Assembly: GCF_022370755.2 (NCBI RefSeq)
Contig: NZ_CP092364.2
Location: 2,666,001-2,730,000, forward strand
Reading direction: 5' to 3'
Length of the DNA: 64,000 nucleotides
DNA from: Mycolicibacterium goodii
GTDB taxonomy: Bacteria; Actinomycetota; Actinomycetes; Mycobacteriales; Mycobacteriaceae
The notes below the pieces were generated by a model. The model made no database searches and was not told the DNA's origin. It worked only from the letters and a program-made list of their open reading frames with translations. Position numbers and translations under genes: made by a program. Of the stretch, positions 1-13,656 are shown piece after piece (positions within the stretch are counted from its first letter, which is position 1; each line of letters begins with the position of its first letter).

Positions 1-1245
<1,245 letters not shown>

Positions 1246-1288
1246 TCATTTCGGTTGCATATTTCATCTTCGCGCCAGCGTCTCGCGG

Positions 1289-2236
1289 CTATCGACCGGC
1301 CAGGGCGCCACGCCTGCGGTTGGCCACGAACCGCATCACGTCGGCGATCCAGTCCCTGTCGGTGCGCAGGCTCAGCAACGGCGCCCCGCAGCGGCGCAGG
1401 GTGCGTGCGACCTCTTCGCGGTGCGCGGCGGCGGCCTGTTCGAAGTCGTGGCGCAGCTGGGCGTCGATGGTGAACTCGCGCGTGACACCGGTCTCGGTGT
1501 CCTGCAGGACCACATCGCCGACCTCGGGCAGCTCCACGTCGCGTGGGTCGAGGATCTCGATGCCGAGCACCTCGTGGCGGCCCGCGATGGCCCGCAGCGG
1601 GCGCATCCAGTTGATGGGCCCCAGGAAGTCGCTGATGATCACCGCCATGCCGCGGCGCCGCTCGGGGCGCCGCAAAGCGTCTATCGCGGCAGCCAGATCA
1701 CCACGGACGCCCGTCGGCGCCTTCGGCGTCGTCGCGATCGCGCGCAACAGCTCACGTTCGTGCATGCGGCCGCTCAGTGCGGGCACCCGGCGCATGGTGT
1801 CGCCGTTGGCGATCACAGCGCCCAACCGGTTGCCCCCACCGCTGTTGAGGAACGCGATCGCCGCGGCCGCCGCCACGGCCAGGTCGCGCTTCTCGCAGCC
1901 CGCGGTGCCGAAGTCCAGGCTGGCCGACATGTCGACCACCAGCCAGGTCTCCAGCTCGCGGTCGGCGATCATCTGTCGCACGTGCGGCTGCGTGGTGCGC
2001 GCCGTGACCGACCAGTCCATGCGGCGGACGTCGTCGCCGGGCTCGTACATCCGCGACTCGCCCGGTTCGGAACCCGGGCCGGGCAGCAGGCCAAGATGGT
2101 CGCCGTGCAGCACGCCGTCGAGCTTGCGCCGAACGGTCAGCTCGAGCTTGCGCAACGCGGCCGAGAGTGCGGGGTCCCGGATCTCGCCGCGCTGCAGCGA
2201 TGGCAGGTCGACCGTGCGGCCTGCTGTTCGGCTCAC
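1289..2236 (-). CDS. DUF58 family protein (Rv1480-like)
   Basis: A 315-residue protein close in length to Rv1480 (317). It carries the DUF58 signature PGDDVRRMDW at residues 66-75 and a degenerate VWA metal motif DMSAS at residues 102-106, with no membrane segment. An upstream in-frame extension exists, but it only covers the antisense-like frame of moxR. The GTG at 2236 overlaps the moxR stop in a GTGA tetranucleotide and gives the family length, so I start there. DUF58 proteins accompany MoxR ATPases and VWA proteins and probably present substrates to the ATPase. Translation is likely coupled to moxR. Confidence 0.9.
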   Translation of the reverse strand: MSRTAGRTVDLPSLQRGEIRDPALSAALRKLELTVRRKLDGVLHGDHLGLLPGPGSEPGESRMYEPGDDVRRMDWSVTARTTQPHVRQMIADRELETWLVVDMSASLDFGTAGCEKRDLAVAAAAAIAFLNSGGGNRLGAVIANGDTMRRVPALSGRMHERELLRAIATTPKAPTGVRGDLAAAIDALRRPERRRGMAVIISDFLGPINWMRPLRAIAGRHEVLGIEILDPRDVELPEVGDVVLQDTETGVTREFTIDAQLRHDFEQAAAAHREEVARTLRRCGAPLLSLRTDRDWIADVMRFVANRRRGALAGR

Positions 2237-3396
2237 CGACCGCTGGCCGCGGCAGCTGCGGCGGGAACGGCGGGCGGAACCGAATGGCCTTGCTGCGGAA
2301 GGGCATTCACCTGCGGCAGGGCGACCGTCTGCAGAATGCGGTTGACCACGGTCTCCGAGGAGATCTCGTCGGCGAGCGCGTCGTAGGTGAGCACGAGACG
2401 GTGCCGGAGCACGTCCGGGATGACCTCGACGACGTCCTGCGGGATGACATAGTCGCGACCACGCACCAGCGCGAGCGCCCGCGATGCCGAGATGATGCCG
2501 AGCGAGGCGCGCGGCGACGCGCCGTAGGCGATCCACGCCTTGGCGTCGGGCATGCCGAACTTTTCGGGCTCACGGGTGGCGGTGACGATGCGCACGACGT
2601 AATCCACGAGCGCGTGGTGCACGAAGGTGTTGGCCGCGACATCCTGCAGCCGCAGCAGATCGCCGGTGGTGAGGATCTGCTTGGGCTCCGGCGGCTTGAC
2701 GCCCATCCGGTAGATGATCTCGCGCTCCTCCTCCGGCGACGGGTAGTCGACGTTGAGCTTGAACAGGAACCGGTCGCGCTGCGCCTCGGGCAGCTGGTAG
2801 ACGCCCTCCTGCTCGATCGGGTTCTGGGTCGCCATCACCAGGAACGGGCTGGGCAGCGGGAACGTCTTGCCGCCGATCGAGATCTTGCGTTCGGCCATGA
2901 TCTCCAGCAGTGCGGACTGCACCTTGGCCGGCGCGCGGTTGATCTCGTCGGCGAGCAGGAAGTTGACCACGGCCGGGCCGAGTTCGATCTCGAACTCCTC
3001 TTTGCCCTGCCGGTAGATGCGGGTGCCGACGATGTCGGTGGGCACCAGGTCAGGGGTGAACTGGATACGCGCGAACGTGCCGCCGACAACCTTGGCGAAC
3101 GTCTCGACCGCGAGCGTCTTGGCGACACCGGGCACACCTTCGAGCAGTACGTGGCCCTTGGCCAGCAGGCCGACCAGCATGCGCTCGACGAGCTGATCCT
3201 GGCCCACGATGATGCGCTTGACCTCGAATATCGCGCGCTCCAGGGTGTGCACCTCGGCCTGCAGACCGCCGTTGTTCACGGGCTGCGGCGTAGCCTGCGC
3301 GGCGTGAGCGCCGGTCGGCCCGGGCGGAAACCCCGACGCGGGGCTCGAACCGGGGTAGCCTCCGGCGCCCTGCGGCGGTCCACTCGGTGACGTCAT
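2233..3396 (-). CDS. moxR: MoxR-family AAA+ ATPase
   Basis: This 387-residue protein has a proline/glycine-rich N-terminal tail of about 50 residues and then an AAA+ core. Walker A GVPGVAKT lies at residues 87-94, Walker B LLADEIN near 147-153 and sensor-1 ATQNP near 189-193. This is the MRP/MoxR subfamily of AAA ATPases, thought to work as chaperones for assembling or metallating partner complexes, here with the DUF58 and VWA genes just downstream. The ATG at 3396 is preceded by a strong GGAGGA site about five bases away. Starting there removes a 20-residue extension that has no family match. The N-terminal tail is longer than that of M. tuberculosis MoxR1 (377 residues). Confidence 0.93.
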   Translation of the reverse strand: MTSPSGPPQGAGGYPGSSPASGFPPGPTGAHAAQATPQPVNNGGLQAEVHTLERAIFEVKRIIVGQDQLVERMLVGLLAKGHVLLEGVPGVAKTLAVETFAKVVGGTFARIQFTPDLVPTDIVGTRIYRQGKEEFEIELGPAVVNFLLADEINRAPAKVQSALLEIMAERKISIGGKTFPLPSPFLVMATQNPIEQEGVYQLPEAQRDRFLFKLNVDYPSPEEEREIIYRMGVKPPEPKQILTTGDLLRLQDVAANTFVHHALVDYVVRIVTATREPEKFGMPDAKAWIAYGASPRASLGIISASRALALVRGRDYVIPQDVVEVIPDVLRHRLVLTYDALADEISSETVVNRILQTVALPQVNALPQQGHSVPPAVPAAAAAASGR

Positions 3397-3551
3397 CAAC
3401 TTCCTCCACGGTGTCGTCTGCGTTGTCTGCGTTGCTCGTGCCTGACAGCTCTGCAAACAGCGGGTCGTAGCCGGGCACTCACCTGCCCGACGTCAACTAT
3501 TCCAGGCACCTCGAGATCCGTCGACGCTGGCCGTAACTGCTCAGCTTCCCC

Positions 3552-4250
3552 TCAGGATTCGATGATGCGGGCCGCGTACGGCTGCAGACCCGACGTGCGC
3601 ACCGGGCTGACGGTCACCTTGCCCGCGCTGCCGGACGCCTCGATCATCTTGCCGCCGCCCAGGTAGAGGGCCACGTGCTGGCTTCCGCCGGGGCCCCAGA
3701 ACAGCAGATCGCCGCGTTTGGCCTGGCTGACCGGCACCTTGCGGCCGGTGTTGTACTGGTCGCCCGAGTACTTCGGGATCAGCACCCCGACCCCGGCGAA
3801 CGAGAACTGGGTGAAGCCAGAGCAGTCGAAGCCGACGGTGTTCGCCCCGGAGTCGATGCCGCGGCTCGGGCCGTTGGGCTTGCCGCCGCCCCACGAGTAC
3901 GGCACACCCATCTGCGTGGCTCCGCGACGGATCACGTACTCGATGGCCTGCGGTCCCCGCACCCGGCCCGGTGCCACGCTCGCCGCGGCCGGGGTGTCGT
4001 CGACCAGGCCGAGGCTCGCGAGGAACTTGCGGCCGAGACCCATCGTGACCTCGGTGGCCTGCGCGGTGGCCTGCAGCGACGCGTTGGCGATCGCCAGCGG
4101 GTCACCGGGCGCGCCCGCGCTGATGAGTTTGGGCAGCGTCGGATCCCACTGTCCGTCGTCGGGGGCGGCGCCCGCGGGGGCCACAAGGCCGACTGCGGCG
4201 AAGGCCACCGCGACGGCGGCGATCAGGGCGCGTAAGACCAAGGTGCGCAA
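3552..4250 (-). CDS. ripB: Peptidoglycan endopeptidase RipB (NlpC/P60)
   Basis: A 232-residue secreted protein. The signal peptide covers about residues 1-29 and ends at AGA-AP. A short linker leads to a C-terminal NlpC/P60 domain with the catalytic Cys143 in GFDCSG and His192 in SQHVALYLG. RipB cleaves the D-isoglutamyl-meso-diaminopimelate bond in peptidoglycan stem peptides. Unlike RipA, it has no coiled-coil autoinhibitory domain. It starts 10 bp after the ripA stop and is almost 60 percent similar by eye to the RipA catalytic half, so the pair looks like a tandem duplication kept in one operon. M. tuberculosis Rv1478 is 241 residues. Confidence 0.94.
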   Translation of the reverse strand: MRTLVLRALIAAVAVAFAAVGLVAPAGAAPDDGQWDPTLPKLISAGAPGDPLAIANASLQATAQATEVTMGLGRKFLASLGLVDDTPAAASVAPGRVRGPQAIEYVIRRGATQMGVPYSWGGGKPNGPSRGIDSGANTVGFDCSGFTQFSFAGVGVLIPKYSGDQYNTGRKVPVSQAKRGDLLFWGPGGSQHVALYLGGGKMIEASGSAGKVTVSPVRTSGLQPYAARIIES

Positions 4251-4260
4251 AGTATTCCCA

Positions 4261-5721
4261 TCAGTATTCGATGAGCCGGGTGACGTACGGGGTCATACCG
4301 CTGGTACGCACCGGCGAGACTTTCACGTGCGAACCGGTGTACGGAGCCTCGAGCATCTGCCCGTTGCCGAGGTACATCGCGACGTGCTGGCTGGCGTTGG
4401 GGCCGTAGAAGATCATGTCGCCGCGGCGCATCTGTGACGACGGAATCTTGCGGCCCGCGTTGTACTGCGAACCCGAGTAGTGGTCGAGCTTGATGCCGAC
4501 CCCGGCGAACATGTAGAGCATCAGTCCGGAGCAGTCGAACCCGACGGTGCCCGCACCCGAGTCGATCCCGCGGCTGGGGCCTGCCGCGTTTCCGCCACCC
4601 CACGAGTACGGCACGCCGATCTGCGACATGCCACGCCGGATCACGTATTCGACGGCCTCGCGACCGTAGACCCGCGGGATGGCGCCGTTGGTGAAACCCG
4701 TGGGTGTGGGCAGGATGCCGAGTTTCTGCAGGAAGGACCGGCCCATGTTGGCCGTCACCTGCGCCGAGGTCGACGCGATCCCGAGGACCGCGTTGATGAT
4801 CGCGATCGGATCGCCACTGACGAAGGCGCTGGGGATGGCGGGCAGCGTCGGATCCCACGCCGTGTCCCAGTTCTGTCCCGACTGCGCGGGTCCACCCGGC
4901 GCCCGGTCCCAATCCCCCGCCGCCGCTTGCGGATTGGGCTGCGCGGCCGGCGCAGGACCTGCCGAAGAGGCCGGCGCCCGAGCGGCTGCCGGGGCTGCGC
5001 TCGTGGTCGCGCCGGCCTTGCGGATCTGGTCGAGCCGGGCCTGCGCGGCCGAACGTTCGGCGGCCAGACGTTCCAGCTCGGTCTGCTGGGTGTTGAACGT
5101 CTGCTGGGCCTGCTTGAGCGCCGCAACGGCGTTGTCCTGGCTGCTCTCCGCATCACGCGCGGCCTGATCGGCCTTCTCCTTGGCCAGCCGCGCCGCCGAC
5201 TCCCGGTTCACCTGCTCGGTGCGGGCGCGCTGCAGCTTGGCCATGACCTGCTGGGAGCTCGCGATGAGCGCCTGTCCGGTGGCCGCGGTGTTGACGATGT
5301 CCGCCGGATCCGATGCCGTGAGATAGGACCGCGACGGCCCGTTGACGTAGGTCGCCGCCGCGAACGAATCGAAACGTTTCTGTGCGGCGGCAATGGCCGC
5401 GTTGGCATCGGCGACGCCCTGTCGGCTGGCCTCCAGTTCCTGCTGCGCCTCGGCGGCCGCGTCACGCGCGGCCTGGACGTCGACGATCGCCTTGTTGACC
5501 GTCTCCTGCTGCGTCTGGATCGCCGCGCCGAGTTCCTGCAGCTTCTGGTCCGCGGAGGCGACCGCGGCGACGAGCGTCGCGAGGTTGTCGGGATCGGCCG
5601 GATCGGCGGCCGCCGGGCCGCCGCCGTACAGCGCCGTTGCCAGAAGCATCCCGACGACGAGTGGGACGGCGCACACGCGACCGTACAGACGGGTCGCGGA
5701 GGCGCGGACGGTACGTCTCAT
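4261..5721 (-). CDS. ripA: Peptidoglycan endopeptidase RipA (NlpC/P60 with coiled coil)
   Basis: A 486-residue secreted hydrolase required in mycobacteria for septum resolution. The signal peptide (about residues 1-40) ends near AAA-DP. A long Ala/Gln/Glu-rich coiled coil (about 57-235) matches the autoinhibitory domain, followed by a Pro/Ala/Gln-rich linker (about 240-290). The NlpC/P60 domain has catalytic Cys397 (GFDCSG) and His446. The ATG at 5721 (MRRTVRAS) has AGGAGA ten bases upstream and matches the start of M. tuberculosis RipA; an ATG 18 codons earlier has no support. The gene follows a 205-bp AT-rich regulatory region and is the first gene of ripA-ripB. The linker is much richer in Ala/Pro than that of Rv1477. 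Confidence 0.95.
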   Translation of the reverse strand: MRRTVRASATRLYGRVCAVPLVVGMLLATALYGGGPAAADPADPDNLATLVAAVASADQKLQELGAAIQTQQETVNKAIVDVQAARDAAAEAQQELEASRQGVADANAAIAAAQKRFDSFAAATYVNGPSRSYLTASDPADIVNTAATGQALIASSQQVMAKLQRARTEQVNRESAARLAKEKADQAARDAESSQDNAVAALKQAQQTFNTQQTELERLAAERSAAQARLDQIRKAGATTSAAPAAARAPASSAGPAPAAQPNPQAAAGDWDRAPGGPAQSGQNWDTAWDPTLPAIPSAFVSGDPIAIINAVLGIASTSAQVTANMGRSFLQKLGILPTPTGFTNGAIPRVYGREAVEYVIRRGMSQIGVPYSWGGGNAAGPSRGIDSGAGTVGFDCSGLMLYMFAGVGIKLDHYSGSQYNAGRKIPSSQMRRGDMIFYGPNASQHVAMYLGNGQMLEAPYTGSHVKVSPVRTSGMTPYVTRLIEY

Positions 5722-5926
5722 TCGACTAGGTCTCCTATGGCTCAGCCTCGGCCTACCGGCAGATTTGCCAGGCACCGTGCGCAGAAGTCACATGAAGCAC
5801 TTCTACAACAATTGGCACCGAATGAACCGTACGTCACAACTGACGCTAAAGAAACTTTAGTCACAAATTACAAAAATGTAATTGAGAATATCGTGACCAA
5901 TTAGTGATATTCGGCGTTATACCGAA
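5722..5926 (-). promoter_or_regulatory. AT-rich ripA control region with repeated GTCACA motifs
   Basis: This gap is strikingly AT-rich against a background of about 68 percent GC. Read on the plus strand it contains GTCACA three times (5787-5792, 5833-5838, 5860-5865). It also has the inverted repeats CTAAAGAAACTTTAG (5846-5860), AATTACA-aaaa-TGTAATT (5866-5883) and AATATC-N13-GATATT (5887-5911). A small hairpin TTCGG-N7-CCGAA (5910-5926) abuts the stop of the upstream gene. MtrA is known to act on ripA and to recognise GTCACA-like repeats, so these are candidate MtrA boxes. That link is inference. Confidence 0.55.
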
Positions 5927-6529
5927 CTAATGTTCGATTGTCGCAGCACCGCTTGCCGAGTCGCCATCGCGAACACCCGAAGTGCCCAATTCTTTGCTGC
6001 GAACCTGTAATACGCGCGTGAGCACAGCGGCGGCCGCAACCCCGAGCACGAGCACGATCGTCAGCGTCATCCAGGGGAAATCGGGCTTCTGGATCTCTGC
6101 GAGGAAATTGTTCGCCGACAACACCGGATCACCGGTCTTCGCGACATCCTGGCCGGCCTCCAGGGTCACCCGGTCGAATGTCGGGCTGTACGTACCGGCG
6201 AACGACGGGCTCACCGCGAGCACCGTTGCCCCAGGGTTCTCCTGCCCCACCTCGGTGGCGATATCGCGCAGCGGCGTATCGATGGCCGGGTTGCGCGGGA
6301 TCGCGACGATCTTGAGGTCGATGCCGTCCTGGCGTGCGTTGTCGACCACCTGCCGCAGGCCCTCGACAGCCTCGGGCGGCGCGCTCACGCCGTCGTCACG
6401 CACATCCGCCTGCACGGCCGCCATGCACTGGGCGACCGCGTCCGGCTGCACTGGGTCGATTCCGACGACGTCACATACCTCTACCGGGATGTAGGCCGGC
6501 AGGAACGGGATGACATGCGGTCCGGTCAC
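5927..6529 (-). CDS. Small membrane protein (Rv1476-like)
   Basis: A protein of about 200 residues beginning at GTG 6529 (VTGPHVIPFLPAYIPVEVCD). It has a hydrophilic middle that resembles a small soluble domain, then a single C-terminal membrane helix near residues 155-175 (TLTIVLVLGVAAAAVL) with a short basic tail containing RSKELG. The protein is conserved next to ripA and divergent from acn in mycobacteria. The segment around residues 45-140 looks like the TPM-type fold seen in small membrane-anchored proteins (VDNARQDGIDLKIVAIP). No function is known. The start is uncertain because the frame stays open for 75 further codons upstream. Confidence 0.72.
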   Translation of the reverse strand: MTGPHVIPFLPAYIPVEVCDVVGIDPVQPDAVAQCMAAVQADVRDDGVSAPPEAVEGLRQVVDNARQDGIDLKIVAIPRNPAIDTPLRDIATEVGQENPGATVLAVSPSFAGTYSPTFDRVTLEAGQDVAKTGDPVLSANNFLAEIQKPDFPWMTLTIVLVLGVAAAAVLTRVLQVRSKELGTSGVRDGDSASGAATIEH

Positions 6530-6769
6530 ACGGGCACGGTACGCCGTATGGAGGCAACAGACGGAACCGACACCGAATCGACACGGAATCGACACGAGCG
6601 ATCGCCATCTCGCCGAGCACACGCCATCACGCGGGTGTGACGGCGACTCACGGCGGGCGCGGCAACGCGCGCCCGGGCCGTGGAGTTCCGCGGCCACGCC
6701 GGGACCGGCCGACGGGGATGACAGGGCAGGCACGGGAAGGGAAGACTGGGACACGACCTGGGCGTTATG

Positions 6770-6785
6770 CAGGACAAGCGTACTG
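6770..6785 (+). promoter_or_regulatory. AcnR operator upstream of acn
   Basis: CAGGACAAGCGTACTG fits, at every fixed position, the imperfect inverted repeat CAGNACNNNCGTACTG that I recall for the corynebacterial aconitase repressor AcnR. It sits one base upstream of the predicted acn -10 hexamer, so binding would block RNA polymerase. The cognate repressor gene lies immediately after acn at 9728. Confidence 0.82.
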
Positions 6786-6786
6786 T

Positions 6787-9675
<2,889 letters not shown>

Positions 9676-9727
9676 TCAGAACCGGTAAGACGATCGGTGA
9701 CACAGGTCGGTTGCGAGGAGTGAACCA

Positions 9728-10342
9728 GTGCCCCGGGTGACCGACGACCATTTGGCCGCGCGGCGCCGTCAGATTCTTGACGGCGCCCGCCGCTGCTTCG
9801 CCAAATACGGATACGAGAGCGCGACCGTGCGCCGGCTCGAGGAGACGATCGGGCTGTCGCGCGGCGCGATCTTCCACCACTTCAAAGACAAGGACACCTT
9901 GTTCTTCGAGTTGGCCCGTGAGGACGCCGAACGCATGGCCGAGGTCGCCGCGCGGGAGGGTCTCATCCAGGTGATGAGAGATCTGCTCGCGGCGCCCGAG
10001 CAGTACGACTGGCTGGCCACACGGCTGGAAATCGCGCGAAAACTCCGCAACGATCCGGAGTTTCACCGCGGTTGGGCCGAGCGTTCGGCGGAGCTGACGG
10101 CAGCCACGACCGAACGCCTGCGGCGACAGAAGCAGGCCGGCCGCCTGCGCGACGATGTGCCGAGCGCCGTTTTGCACATCTATCTCGACGTCGTGCTCGA
10201 CGGCCTGGTGGCCCGCCTCGCCTCAGGAGAGGATTCCAAGAATCTCAGCGCTGTGCTCGACCTCGTCGAGGCGTCGGTTCGGCAGCAGCCCAAACCGGCC
10301 CCAGCGGTCGGCGCTGACCGCTCGCTGTCCGACGAATCCTGA
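9728..10342 (+). CDS. acnR: TetR-family repressor of aconitase, AcnR
   Basis: A 204-residue TetR regulator. The N-terminal helix-turn-helix spans about residues 10-58 (TVRRLEETIGLSRGAIFHHFKDKDTLF), with an all-helical ligand domain after it. It lies directly downstream of acn, starts at GTG 9728 with GAGGAG upstream, and corresponds to Rv1474c. Corynebacterial AcnR represses acn and senses citrate or aconitate with magnesium; the perfect match to that operator at 6770 supports the same role here. The last 20 residues (after about 185) are low-complexity and probably disordered. Confidence 0.9.
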   Translation: MPRVTDDHLAARRRQILDGARRCFAKYGYESATVRRLEETIGLSRGAIFHHFKDKDTLFFELAREDAERMAEVAAREGLIQVMRDLLAAPEQYDWLATRLEIARKLRNDPEFHRGWAERSAELTAATTERLRRQKQAGRLRDDVPSAVLHIYLDVVLDGLVARLASGEDSKNLSAVLDLVEASVRQQPKPAPAVGADRSLSDES

Positions 10343-10380
10343 CTTCGACCCGAATTCGCTTACCCCCCAATAGATCCCGC

Positions 10381-10575
10381 TCAGGCCCGCTGCTTGCTCC
10401 GATGGTTCGGGCCGCCCCGGCTCCGCATCGTGGTGCCCGATTCACGCAGCAAGCTGTGAATCGAGCCGTACGATCGGCCGGTCCTCGCGACGAGCGAACG
10501 GATACTCGCCCCCTCCTCATAGGCGCGTCGCAGCTCGGTCAGCAGCTCATCTCGGTTCGAATACGAATCCTTCAT
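10381..10575 (-). CDS. Small helix-turn-helix protein (Rv1473A-like)
   Basis: A 64-residue basic protein. The central segment (about residues 10-48) reads as a helix-turn-helix of the resolvase/homeodomain-like type (ELRRAYEEGASIRSLVARTG, then SYGSIHSLLRESG). The tail is Arg-rich (MRSRGGPNHRSKQRA). The ATG at 10575 has GGGGAGG five bases upstream; an upstream extension to 10653 lacks this site. It lies downstream of the ABC-F gene on the same strand after 129 bp and is annotated in M. tuberculosis as a possible transcriptional regulator. Similar short proteins are widespread in actinobacteria, but the target is unknown. Confidence 0.82.
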   Translation of the reverse strand: MKDSYSNRDELLTELRRAYEEGASIRSLVARTGRSYGSIHSLLRESGTTMRSRGGPNHRSKQRA

Positions 10576-10704
10576 GACACCTCCCCGATTTCGATCTCCC
10601 GACGCATACCCAGAGTAAGAACCAGTCACACCCGCACGGCGTGAATTGTTCAACGTCTTAGGATTTACGCGTCCGAAAATCCGAAGTGGCTGTGCACTTT
10701 CGGG

Positions 10705-12333
<1,629 letters not shown>

Positions 12334-12360
12334 GCCGCGTTCCTCCTGTAGCTCATGGTC

Positions 12361-13182
12361 TTACTTGTCGTCGGGAAAATCCGGGGGACGCTTCTGCGCA
12401 CGCGCAACGACCGCTTCCTCGAAGTTTGCGGTGAGCAGGCGCACAAAGAGCTGTCCCAGGCCTTCGGCCTGCATGTGCCCTTCCAGACTAGCGGCGTCCA
12501 GTCCACTCCAAAGTGTGCGCTTGGTCAACTCAATTCCGGGCCGCGAGAACCCGCGCATACGTTCGGCCATCTCGAAACAGGTGCCGAGGAGCTCATCCTC
12601 GGGAACCGATCGGGACACCAGACCGATGCGCTCGGCTTCCGCGGCGTCGACGTCGCGTCCGGTCAGCATGATCTCGAATGCGCGGGACGTACCGATCGCG
12701 CGAGGCAGCAGATAGGACAGTCCCAACTCGCTCGCGGTGAGGCCGTTGTTGATACCGGCGGCGCGGAAGTAGGCGCCATGGGCCGCGATCCGGACGTCGC
12801 AGGCGAGGGCAAGACACAACCCACCGCCGATCGCCGCACCGTTCACGGCGGCGATGACCGGTTGATGCAGCCGTCGCAGCGCCAGGATCACGTCGTCGAG
12901 CACTTCCATCGACCGCAGGGCGTACGTCGGCCGGGTCAGACCGTCGACATGGGGTACGGACCCCGCGGACTTGTGATCGGCGCCCGAGGAGAACCCCCGT
13001 CCGGCACCCGTGAGAACGACCACACGCACCGAGTTGTCGTGGCGGAGGTTCTGCAGAACCTCCAGGAGCGGAACCATGACATCGAACGCCATCGAGTTCA
13101 TCCGCTCGGGCCGATTGAGCGTCACGAGCGCCACGCCCGGCCTCGGCTTGTCCACCAGAACGAAGCGAGTGTCGTCAGTCAC
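12361..13182 (-). CDS. echA12: Enoyl-CoA hydratase/isomerase EchA12
   Basis: A crotonase-fold protein of about 273 residues. Features include the N-terminal NRPERMNSM segment, the first oxyanion loop GRGFSSGADHKSAG (about 60-75), and the second oxyanion loop NGAAIGGGLCLALACD (about 110-125). It would hydrate or isomerise enoyl-CoA esters in fatty-acid or sterol degradation. The catalytic acids vary in this subfamily, so the exact reaction is open. GTG 13182 is the preferred start; a TTG two codons earlier at 13188 is possible. Synteny with Rv1472 between trxB1 and the ABC-F gene supports the name. Confidence 0.9.
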   Translation of the reverse strand: MTDDTRFVLVDKPRPGVALVTLNRPERMNSMAFDVMVPLLEVLQNLRHDNSVRVVVLTGAGRGFSSGADHKSAGSVPHVDGLTRPTYALRSMEVLDDVILALRRLHQPVIAAVNGAAIGGGLCLALACDVRIAAHGAYFRAAGINNGLTASELGLSYLLPRAIGTSRAFEIMLTGRDVDAAEAERIGLVSRSVPEDELLGTCFEMAERMRGFSRPGIELTKRTLWSGLDAASLEGHMQAEGLGQLFVRLLTANFEEAVVARAQKRPPDFPDDK

Positions 13183-13236
13183 GGACAAGCACGCTATCGC
13201 GTACCCGTCCAGAACCCGGGCACGTGGCCCGGTCGG

Positions 13237-13611
13237 TCACACCTCTTCGGCGTTGCCCTGCGCCGCCTGCTCACGAATGGCGGCGTCGATGTCGAACTCC
13301 TTGATCTTCTGCACCAGGTCCTCGAGGGCCGCAGGCGGAAGCGCACCGGCCTGGTTGAACACCAGCTTGCCCTTCTTGAAGGCCATCAGCGTCGGGATCG
13401 ACCGGATGTCGGCCGCGGCGGCCAGCGCCTGCTCGGCCTCGGTGTCGACCTTCGCGTGCACCACGTCGGGGTGTTTCTCGGCAGACGCGGCGAACGTCGG
13501 CGCGAACGCACGGCACGGCCCGCACCACGACGCCCAGAAATCGACGAGCACGATCTCGTTGTCGTTGACGGTGTCGTTGAACTGTTCTGCGGTGATGTCT
13601 AGCGTGCTCAC
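13237..13611 (-). CDS. trxB1: Thioredoxin TrxB1
   Basis: A 124-residue thioredoxin with the redox motif WCGPC (Cys30 and Cys33) in FWASWCGPCR, the cis-proline region DIRSIPTLMAFKKG near residue 75, and an acidic C-terminal extension of about 15 residues. It is cytosolic, with no signal peptide. It corresponds to Rv1471. It lies 54 bp upstream of echA12 and 45 bp downstream of an OYE-type flavin reductase, all on the same strand. Confidence 0.95.
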   Translation of the reverse strand: MSTLDITAEQFNDTVNDNEIVLVDFWASWCGPCRAFAPTFAASAEKHPDVVHAKVDTEAEQALAAAADIRSIPTLMAFKKGKLVFNQAGALPPAALEDLVQKIKEFDIDAAIREQAAQGNAEEV

Positions 13612-13656
13612 AATTTTCCTAACGCCGGGATGGAACAGCCTGTTCCCACCATATTG

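Noticed and set aside
5722..5926. Possible c-di-AMP riboswitch before ripA
   Set aside because: Such riboswitches occur near some actinobacterial cell-wall hydrolase genes, but the region is short, AT-rich and lacks the conserved core I would expect.
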